NCBI GenBank assembly: GCA_903632075.3
Contig: CAHIKZ030005494.1
Coordinates: 161,001 to 225,000 of the forward strand
Direction of reading: 5' to 3'
Length of the DNA: 64,000 nucleotides
Source of the DNA: Acanthosepion pharaonis
Lineage: Eukaryota > Mollusca > Cephalopoda > Sepiida > Sepiidae
Shown: piece by piece, positions 56,960 through 64,000 of the stretch
How the letters are laid out: the number at the start of each line of letters is the position of its first letter
Position numbering within the stretch: position 1 is the first letter of the stretch
Position numbers and translations under genes: made by a program
The notes under the pieces: model-generated
What the model saw: the letters and a program-made list of their open reading frames with translations, nothing else
Told to the model about the DNA's origin: nothing
Database searches by the model: none

Positions 56960-57415
56960 TAGTCACTGGGCTTATCATGTTATACAAGGATGAGAGACAA
57001 CAGAATACCTAAGGTCTTCATTTATAACCAGCTTGACAGTGGACAAAAGACTGTTGGATGGCCGTGGCTCAGTTATAAAGACAAGCTAAATAGAAACCTC
57101 TCAGCTGTCAATGCACCTCATATTAACTTTGAGCAAGGTGGCCTGGATAGAAATAACTGGAGATATTTGTGCCAGAGTGGTATCAGAAATTTTGAAATCA
57201 GTCGTATTGGCCAGCTAAGATACAAAAGACAACAGGGAAAAAGTGTCAGTAAATATTCCTTTTGCTGTATCCAGAAATCCTCATTGTTGCACAGTATGTG
57301 GACTTGTATGCAGGTCACTAGAGGGACTGAAATGTCACATATGACACAAACATAAAAACTGAATGAGGTTGTCGGATCATGATATATTGAAATTGACGGG
57401 AGAGTCCATCACCAT
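56960..57415 (+). mobile_element. LINE ORF C-terminal remnant, family G
   Basis: The frame 56990-57355 reads MRDNRIPKVFIYNQLDSGQK, then TVGWPWLSYKDKLNRNLSA, and later RNNWRYLCQSGI. This is the tail common in animal LINE ORFs: M.D.RIPK...GEL..GKR..G.P.L..KD, followed by W. A degraded Cys/His part follows (CCIQKSSLLHS). The 3' end ATTGACGGGAGAGTCCATCA precedes ATATA. The methionine is internal to the ancestral ORF. Confidence 0.75.
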
Positions 57416-57852
57416 ATATATATAATTTCACACATACACAGATACATAAATACATACACACTCTTGGCCAAATGTTTGAGGCCATCCTCTGGATTTAATA
57501 ATTAATAACTTTCATACCTTATTTGTTTTAATTAACTCCTATTAAGCGAGGATTCTGAAACCATTTAATCTGCTAATGCAGGATGTACAATTATTTAAAG
57601 AGGAGGGTTACCTAAAAGTTTAAATCCACCAGGCCTAAGATTACTATTAGTCAGCAAGTTAGATTCAAGCTAAAATTTTAAGGAAAATTTATGCAGGAAT
57701 AGGTTAATTTTGTTATTATTGAATATATAATAAAACCCTTCAGGGAGAGAAAGTCAGTCTTGTCTGAAGTGAACTAGTAAATAAGTTTTGAAAAAGGCAT
57801 GCAACCTTCAACTTTTAGATAATTCTTTGAAATTCAGAAGGTGGACCCAAAC

Positions 57853-57863
<11 letters not shown>
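57416..57863. other. Non-coding stretch
   Basis: No recognised feature. Confidence 0.45.
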
Positions 57864-57893
<30 letters not shown>

Positions 57894-58100
57894 TATAAAG
57901 TGAACATTGAAGTCAACACTCAGAGACGACAGGCTGTTTCATGCTGGATGTAATCGTCAGGCTGCCGATTGTGTTCAGCATGAAACTGCCTGTCGTCTCT
58001 GAGTGTTGACTTCAATGTTCACTTTTATATTTACATACATTCTATCTCTGATAATGAGCACTTTTTAACATAAATACAGCACACCTTAAAACTACATTTC

Positions 58101-58141
<41 letters not shown>
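57864..58141. mobile_element. Hairpin element K, copy 2, between TA arrays
   Basis: (TA)n at 57864-57896, then a palindrome at 57897-58025: AAGTGAACATTGAAGTCAAC with ACTCAGAGACGACAGGC at the left, inverted at the right with few mismatches. Then CATTCTATCTCTGATAATG and CCTTAAAACTACATTTCTTC, the inverse of the start of copy 1, and (TA)n at 58105-58141. Confidence 0.8.
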
Positions 58142-58147
<6 letters not shown>

Positions 58148-58215
58148 AAATGGACTAAGTCCGACAATTATTTTAATATATTTTTTCGTTTATATGTTAT
58201 TTTTTATAAATACAA
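58142..58215 (+). mobile_element. Element J head fragment
   Basis: AAATGAAATGGACTAAGTCC and AATTATTTTAATATATTTTT match 40145-40190. The tRNA-like part is absent. Confidence 0.55.
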
Positions 58216-58559
58216 GGAATAAAATATTACAATGCACATTAACCCCTTAAACTTAATCGGAGTAAAAGAGAATGAGAAGACTTTAGAAGGAACTGGAAAC
58301 TCAGTCCTAAACAGAAAACAAGGGATAAACCTCTACTCCTGTTCAAAAAACTGGGGAGGAGTGTAAACCATGTGATAGGTAAATCTATCTGCTCTTATTG
58401 AAGGATAAAAAATAAATAGTAAATAAAATCCTAGAGTTTAGAGTGAGATACGTTAGAAGTAGACTTTAGAAAGAACCGAAACCCAATAATTCAATATTTC
58501 TTTTATATATATATATATATATATTAATTAGTGTGTGTATGTGTGTCAAATAAAATCAG
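58216..58559. other. Non-coding stretch
   Basis: A short (TA)n lies at 58505-58524. Nothing else was recognised. Confidence 0.45.
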
Positions 58560-59450
58560 ATGAACTATTTCAATATTCAACAGTGGTTCTCTTCTTAGTT
58601 GCAATCGCATTTCAACTCTTTCTGAATTGAATAATAATTATAATAATGAACACTTCGCTCAGGTACCTAGACTTTATGAATTTAAGCACTGTACTAGATT
58701 GGTGGCAAGGTCTCATCAATTTATAGTTGAATTGGCTACATGTAACCATGAGTTCTTTGCTAACAGTTTCTTTTCTCCCACTTCTCACTTGTGGAACTCT
58801 CTAGCAGCTCCATGCTTTCCAGCCAACTTTGATCTTCAAAAATTTAAATACAATGTCAATCGCTATGTAATGTCTTATTTAAATGACTTACATTGTTCAG
58901 ACTGTTGTCCTCATCTTTATTGACATTTTAGTCATTTTACACTCTGGCCTTCTTCAGATTATTGGAATTTTGAATTGAATCCTTCATTTCATCCACTGGG
59001 GTAGATTGTTCTAGTTCCACGTGTCATGCCTCTTCCGTATGTCTTAGCTATCTCTTTTTAACTCAACTCTCCAAGTTTTTGTTCACCACTGCTGTAACCA
59101 GGGATTGAACTCTCAATTCATTGGGTCAAGTCACTGGATCCAACCAATGTCGGACAAAATAAAGTGTTCAGTTTGAAATTCCAATCACATGAAGAAGGCC
59201 GGGGCATACAACAATCGATACGTTGTGAACATGGCAATAAAGATGAGAGCAACAGTCTGAACAATGTAAGTAGCGTAAATAATTACAATACCTCATCTCA
59301 GAAATATAAACAGATATCTAATGTCTTCTTGATTACTCTTCTACTGTTTTTGCTCTTTAATAAAGTATCTTATTTTTTCTCACTCGGTAACCACTTGTGT
59401 CTTAGCAGATTCACTGCCTCGCATGGGGTGATCTGATTAAAAAAAAAAAT
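58560..59450 (+). mobile_element. LINE family F C-terminal remnant, interrupted
   Basis: The frame 58627-58923 reads EHFAQVPRLYEFKHCTRLVA, then RSHQFIVELATCNHEFFANS, then SHLWNSLAAPCFPANFDLQK, then FKYNVNRYVMSYL. This is the best-preserved copy of family F. It is broken at 58877 by element I and resumes at 59328 (CTTGATTACTCTTCTACTG) to the 3' end CTTGTGTCTTAGCAGATTC, CTGATT and poly-A. Confidence 0.8.
58877..59318 (-). mobile_element. tRNA-related inverted-repeat element I, copy 4
   Basis: TAATGTCTT at 58868-58876 and 59319-59327 is a perfect 9-bp duplication in the host LINE. The left edge ACATTGTTCAGACTGTTGTC, CTCATCTTTATTG and CTCTGGCCTTCTTC is mirrored at the right by GAAGAAGGCCGGGGCATAC, CAATAAAGATGAG and AACAGTCTGAACAATGTAAG. 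Between the arms, the minus strand has a tRNA-like box B (GAGTTCAATCCCTGG) and CCAGTGACTTGACCC. The right arm extends outward by about 45 more bases than the left. Confidence 0.8.
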
Positions 59451-60241
59451 TACAATTTATATTATTATTATGATGATGATGATTATCACAATAATCCTAT
59501 TATAATTGTGCCTGCCCCTCCCTTCATTGATTCACATGATCATCATGACCTGCCAATACCTCATAATGGACCAATCCATTTTGATCACATGGAAAGGATA
59601 CTACTTGGTTTCAGTGAGGAAATGAATGAAATGGTTATTTCAGTGAAATGGAAAATTTGTGGATTTCAAATCTTTTCATTTGTACCCACTTCCTAAAATC
59701 ACATCCGGCATTCATATTTAGGATTGTTATTGCAATATTTTGCATGTGAGAGAGGAATTTCTACAGATATTTTATTGTCATAGAACTCGTCATGACTTTT
59801 TCCAATCATTAACTTAAGAATTAAGATTCATCAGAATATTAAAATAGGAAAACAGTGAAATTTTCACAGGTCAAAACTAATTATTATTATTACACACTAA
59901 TTTATTCAAACTATTGTCCTCATCTTGGTTACTAGTTTTTTTGAATTTGTAGAAGGGTAGCTAAGGAAGAGTAGGAGAAGCAGACTGAAAGAGTAATGAA
60001 ATTAATTTTAGCATAGAAGATGTTAAGAACCATGGCAGCACGATTGATTGATTGAGTGTTGATTTGTTTTACCAGCATATCTACCTCTGTGGGTTATTTA
60101 ATGTTGAAACTGGATTTTTATTAAAGAATGTTTCCGAACATTTCAAGTGGTTGTGAGGTTTTCAAAATATCACAAGTTATATAGTTCAGGAGTATTTTAA
60201 AACACAAGGTGTAGGGTTCAACATACTTGGGGAAAAAAAAT
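59451..60241. other. Non-coding, with a repeat V fragment
   Basis: (ATG)n-like simple sequence lies at 59461-59485. GTGTTGATTTGTTTTACCAG with GTGGGTTATTTAATG at 60056 is a decayed repeat V start. The 62-codon frame at 59508 has no known relatives. Confidence 0.5.
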
Positions 60242-60248
60242 TATATAT

Positions 60249-60280
<32 letters not shown>

Positions 60281-60282
60281 TC
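60242..60282. repeat. (TA)n microsatellite
   Basis: TA run with one AAT interruption. Confidence 0.9.
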
Positions 60283-60920
60283 AATATATGTTTATGTATG
60301 GTCTGATGAATTAAGATTGAAACCTCAGTTCTAAGGAAAGAAATCATCACCATAACATCTTAAAGTTTTCTTTTTCATAATAATAATTAATATTTGCTCT
60401 GTTTTTACATTGAGCTTTCTGGATTATACCCTCTTTGTAATTATCTATACAGATTACCAAATAATATATATATATATACGGAATTTTACCCTGAATGGGT
60501 CATTAGCAAACAAGTCAGTCTTGACCATTATTAATACTAGCCAAATCCCCGACTTATGAAAATTTTGCTTAAAAATATTTCACAAGTTGTATTTTATTTT
60601 CTTCAGATATCCTATTATTTGGGTAGTAGGTACATTTTTAAAGATTTTGAGCTTGGAAATAATTGCTACATATTTTTTTACTTCTTGCATTCTATCAAGA
60701 TATGTTTGACCGTGAGGAATTGGTTGCAGTGAGTACGTGTAGTTACTGCCTTGAACCTGTGTGTGTGTGTGTATCATGTGTGTCCAATTCTTATTCTGTT
60801 GAGTACTATGTTTTGTCTGCAATCAGCTAATGGCTCTATATCTTCTTTCTTATTATAACACTATTTGCAAAACCAATAGTACCCCACTTAGAAAAAAAAA
60901 AAAAAAAAAAAAAACCTTAC
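60283..60920 (-). other. Inferred first intron of the FoxN2/3 gene, 5' part
   Basis: Lies directly downstream of the coding exon on the minus strand. It starts with GTAAGG and a T-run of about 24 (A-run 60891-60914 on plus). A (CA)n run on the minus strand is near 60760. No further exon was recognised. Confidence 0.55.
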
Positions 60921-61546
60921 CTGGCCTTTGTCCTTTTCGACCTTTTTGAAGCACTTGTTCAATGACAAATTATGTCGTACAGAGTTTTTCCAACCAGTAG
61001 GTGCATTGAGGAAATAAGGAAAATTTTTTAAAATCCAAGAGTAAATGTCCTTGACAGGTAAGCTCTTTTGTGGTGACTCCTCAATGGCCATAAAAATCAA
61101 GCAACTGAAAGAATATGGGGGCTTGCTATTGATATGTTTTTGGGGGTTATACGGTACATGGGGTGGGTGAACAGGAGCTGATGTAGGGACAACTGTCCGT
61201 ATATCTCCATTCTCTTTCTGTCCATCCTCATCGGTAAACTGCTCATCCACCTCACCTGCATTAATGTTTTTAATTAAATTTGTATCCTGGAGCCAGGCAA
61301 GGCTCGTTAGTTCATCATCATCATCCATCTCCCCTTTCACTAGCCGTAGCTCTGAGAAACAACTACTGCTGAGGGGGTTGGTTTTCATATCCTCAGAGTC
61401 TGAGTCCATACAATGAAGGGCCCGCGACAGTGCACTGCCTGGAAAGCTTTGGCTCAGGCTGTTCACTAGTCGTTGCCGCATTGAAGCATCACTCTCATCC
61501 AAGCTTCGGCCGGTGGCCATGGTTGACATGGGCCATATATCAGCCC
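60921..61546 (-). CDS. FOXN3: FoxN2/3-class forkhead transcription factor, first coding exon (partial)
   Basis: Forkhead proteins bind DNA through a winged helix in the nucleus; FoxN2/3 members are mostly described as repressors. The likely start is ATG at 61529, giving 203 residues in phase 0 to the donor; a second ATG at 61520 has the stronger context (ACCATGG). Residues 66-89 are acidic and include DDELTSLAWLQDTNLIKNI, the conserved N-terminal motif of FOXN2 and FOXN3. The forkhead begins at about 136: KPPYSFSCLIFMAIEESPQK, LPVKDIYSWILKNFPYF (159-173), then helix 3 with WKNSVRHNLSLNKCF (180-194). The exon ends KKVEKDKGQ, where vertebrate FOXN3 also splices; the wing 2 part lies in the next exon, not seen here. 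The acceptor TTTCTTTCTTCTTCAG precedes 61546 and the donor CAG/GTAAGG follows 60921. The upstream acceptor implies a non-coding 5' exon. FOXN2 and FOXN3 cannot be told apart because many invertebrates have one FoxN2/3 gene. Confidence 0.92.
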
Positions 61547-61639
61547 CTGAAGAAGAAAGAAAATGTACGAAGATTAAAATCAGACATGAAAGAAAATGCT
61601 GGGAAAAAAAAAAAAGAAAAAAAGAAAAGAGATTCAAAA
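61547..61639 (-). other. 3' splice site region upstream of the FoxN2/3 exon
   Basis: On the minus strand, CATTTTCTTTCTTCTTCAG ends at 61547. It is a good polypyrimidine tract, preceded by TGATTTTAATC as a possible branch region. A frame running through it is open by chance and adds a false 36-residue extension before the exon. Confidence 0.7.
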
Positions 61640-62854
61640 ACTATAACTGCTATACACTTAACATCATTTCACTTAATTCTGAACTATATACACTGATGTG
61701 CCAAAAGACATGGGATACTAGTATGAAGAGGTAATGGTAGCTGGCATCACCATACATTGATATCATGAAAATGCTCAGTTGTGCCCTGACATGTAGTGAG
61801 TCAATGTGGACACTAATTAGGTTACTCATTATCTGAGTTCAAACGGGGCATGTTTTTGTGGGTATGAGACAGATGGGACATTTCATTTTTGAAATATTGG
61901 GGATATTTGACATTCCTTGATCTAATATGTGTTTACCAAGAATACTTGATGGAAGTCATTACTGCACACCATGTACGGTACAGTGGTCAACCATGAGGAC
62001 TTAATTAATGTGTCTAGAGGTAACTGCAGTAACAGACAAACAAAACCAGTTCAAATCCGTCCACTTCTATGCGATATGGAGCAGAAGAGCCACCAGGACA
62101 TCACTGTTAATATCATGATATCATCTGGGTTCATGATATTATTACTTGTGTGACATGGTCTGATCATTCATGGTTCAAGTTGTTTTGAGCTGATGGTAGA
62201 GTTCAGATGTGGTGCTAAGTCCATAAGACTATGGACTCCAGTCTGACAATCTTGGACTTACATGTAGCCCAATAACGAGTTATACCAACAAGATAAGGCA
62301 CTGTATTATCAGGCGGTTGTTAACACCAGATCCAGCATCTCACCTGGGATTGTAATGTCACTAATTGAAACTTAAATGACTGGCAATGTGTATTGTGGTT
62401 TGAGGAGTCACATTTCACTTGTTTTGGGTTGGTAATCCGGTCGAGTATGACACCAAACTCATGAGACCCTCAACAAGATAGATAAGGCACTGCTTCATCG
62501 GTTGCCCAAATTGCCTAGAATTGGTTTGAGAAGTATTTAACAAATGATGTGGCCACTAACATTCACTGACCAAACAGGATCAAGCAGACATTTATGTTGT
62601 GGAGATGCCTATTCACACACAAGATCCTGTATCTTCATCTCTCCAGGAGTCTTCCAACCACTTGTGAAATCAAAGCCATGCTGAGATGCTGTATGTCACC
62701 AAGACAGAAAGTGTCATAAGTGACCTATGTCATGACTAATAATGACATTAATATATTCCATATTTGCTAAAAGATTTAAAATGATAAAAAATAAGTTTGA
62801 AGCATTAAAACAACAACAAAAAAACAACTATTACTGCTATACACTTAATGTCAT
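61640..62854 (+). mobile_element. Decayed Tc1-like transposon remnant
   Basis: CACTGATGTGCCAAAAGACA at 61690 resembles a Tc1-type terminus. At 62380-62470 the wording TGGCAATGTGTATTGTGG, TTTGAGGAGTCACATTTCAC, TTGTTTTGGGTTGGTAATCC corresponds to the W...DES.F.....G block around the second catalytic Asp, with Glu or Asp at that place. Many stops and shifts. Direct repeats (CTATAACTGCTATACACTTA at 61641, CTATTACTGCTATACACTTA at 62828) enclose it. Confidence 0.6.
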
Positions 62855-62920
62855 CAAAAAGACACACATTTAAAATTAAAAAAAAAGAAAAACAAGTATA
62901 CAAAGATGTATTGAGAAAAT

Positions 62921-63540
62921 TCTTGAAAAAGTAATTGTCCAAAATAATTATTCAAATTTTAAATTGTTTGAATAAAAATTAATCAAAAGGACAATTATAC
63001 TAAATAATAATTATTTGAAATACCAATGTTTGAAATATGTATGTGGTCTTGCTTTGAGGGGGGTCAATGCTGACTTATCTAGAACTAATGACACCCTTGG
63101 AGGATGGCAATACGGCTTTTTGCAGCAGCAAGTGTCATCCCATCATCCTACAATATGGAAATTCTTAAAAGAGAACAGGACTTGCAAGAAATTCATATTG
63201 CAAAAGTAAGAACAGGTTTCCAAAATATCAAGAGTACCAAGAAATACCGCAACGTAAATGGAAAACTTAAAAAATTAGTGGCATCTTTTAACGAGTACTC
63301 TTCAGTAAATGACTATTTGTGTCCAGTATCATAACTTCAGGTTATAAGGATTTTTCTTACTAAATTGTAAACGATATGGGTATTTCAAATAATTACGATT
63401 TGTGTATTTCCTTTTTTATTCTAATAAAGAATTTTGCATTTTAAATAATTATCATTTAGTATAATTGTCCTTTGAGTAATTTTCATTCAAACAATTTACA
63501 ATTTGAATAAATGTTTTCAAATAATTGTTTTTGAACAATG
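62921..63540 (+). mobile_element. Mutator-like element, internally deleted
   Basis: Long inverted ends lie at 62921-63025 and 63379-63540. Both hold AAATTGTTTGAAT, AGGACAATTATACTAAAT and AATAATTATTTGAAATAC or their inverses. Between them, shifting frames read RTNDTLGGWQYGFLQQQ, then SSHHPTIWKFLK, then KREQDLQEIHIAKVRTGF and KYRNVNGKLKKLVASFNEYS. That is the C-terminal part after the MULE transposase domain (TNN..EGWH...HP.IW.FI...EQ). The N-terminal and catalytic parts are missing. The right end has about 55 extra bases. Confidence 0.7.
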
Positions 63541-63796
63541 TTTATATAATCATTGCTGATGTCTAAACATACAGGATTACAGTTAAGTACCCAATGTCTG
63601 GTAACAAGACTCTGCACCATGTCACACAAGCAGGAGAACACAATCACGGCTGTCAGACAATTTAATGATAAAATTTATTTATTTTTTGTCATAATTTATA
63701 CTAAAAATTCATGTTTCACTTTTTTAAAGCAATGTATAATAATTTTCTCTTACTTAAAGTACAAAACAACTACTTTTAGGGCCAATTTAAACTGTA

Positions 63797-63853
<57 letters not shown>

Positions 63854-64000
63854 TGTGTGTGTATATATATATATATATACACACACACACAGAAACATGT
63901 ATATACTCAAATATACACTAAAAATAATGTTTGACATAATAAAAATGTCAAATTAAAAAATAAAATCCATTAACTGATATAATAAAATAAAATCCAATAA
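63541..64000. other. Non-coding, with palindromic TG/TA/CA array
   Basis: 63798-63892 runs (TG)n, (TA)n, (CA)n, then again (TG)n, (TA)n, (CA)n, so each half is self-complementary. The frame starting at 63553 ends in this array and is not supported as a gene. Confidence 0.6.

Noticed and set aside
57897..58025. A microRNA precursor
   Set aside because: The arms are too long and symmetrical, a mirror copy exists at 35063, and the TA-bracketed setting fits a MITE. Small-RNA data could reopen this.
61547..61637. N-terminal extension (36 residues) of the forkhead frame
   Set aside because: It reads through a polypyrimidine tract and AG acceptor. The hydrophobic Phe/Leu run is intron sequence, not a signal peptide.
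63553..63921. 122-codon plus-strand frame
   Set aside because: Its C-terminal third is a translated TA/TG/CA array, and the rest shows no known motif.

Overview
The window looks like cephalopod DNA, most likely Octopus or a close relative. The evidence is one recognisable coding exon in 64 kb, AT-rich sequence, very many (TA)n arrays, several copies of a tRNA-derived SINE that I recognise as the octopus OK-type element, and the 3' ends of several LINE families. The species is an inference; the repeats themselves are read directly.

The only gene I can support is a FoxN2/3-class forkhead gene (FOXN3-like) on the minus strand. Its first coding exon is 60921-61546, with a polypyrimidine tract and AG upstream and a consensus GT donor downstream. 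It encodes 203 residues: a conserved acidic motif and most of the forkhead domain, ending at the exon junction I recall from vertebrate FOXN3. The next expected exon was not seen, so the roughly 60.9 kb to its left is best read as the start of one very large intron. The 2.4 kb to its right is then intron or 5' flank.

The rest is layered repeats. Region 0-10 kb: transposase remnant, LINE 3' end, a 5S rRNA-tRNA chimeric SINE, and a purine-rich 30-bp minisatellite (about 28 units). 10-20 kb: hairpin MITEs, a GA minisatellite, a mariner remnant, LINE C-termini (one split by another repeat), and a SINE with a hammerhead-ribozyme-like motif and 17-bp target duplications. 20-34 kb: a 334-bp foldback, a hAT-type MITE, several tRNA-related elements, LINE tails, a candidate solo LTR, and a 104-bp tandem array. 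34-48 kb: foldbacks next to TA arrays, more 5S-tRNA SINEs, and a 1.24-kb hAT-like element with perfect 8-bp target duplications. 47-60 kb: a 5S-tRNA SINE broken by a 116-bp TA-flanked MITE, a LINE broken by an inverted-repeat element, RT fragments, and a candidate minus-strand LTR. 60-64 kb: the FoxN2/3 exon, a decayed Tc1-like remnant, and a deleted Mutator-like element with long inverted ends.

Most promising for novelty are the full-length 5S-plus-tRNA SINE family (five copies plus a tail fragment), the hammerhead-bearing SINE, and the repeated pairing of long foldback elements with TA arrays. All open frames outside the forkhead exon that I could interpret are transposon remnants or low-complexity translations.
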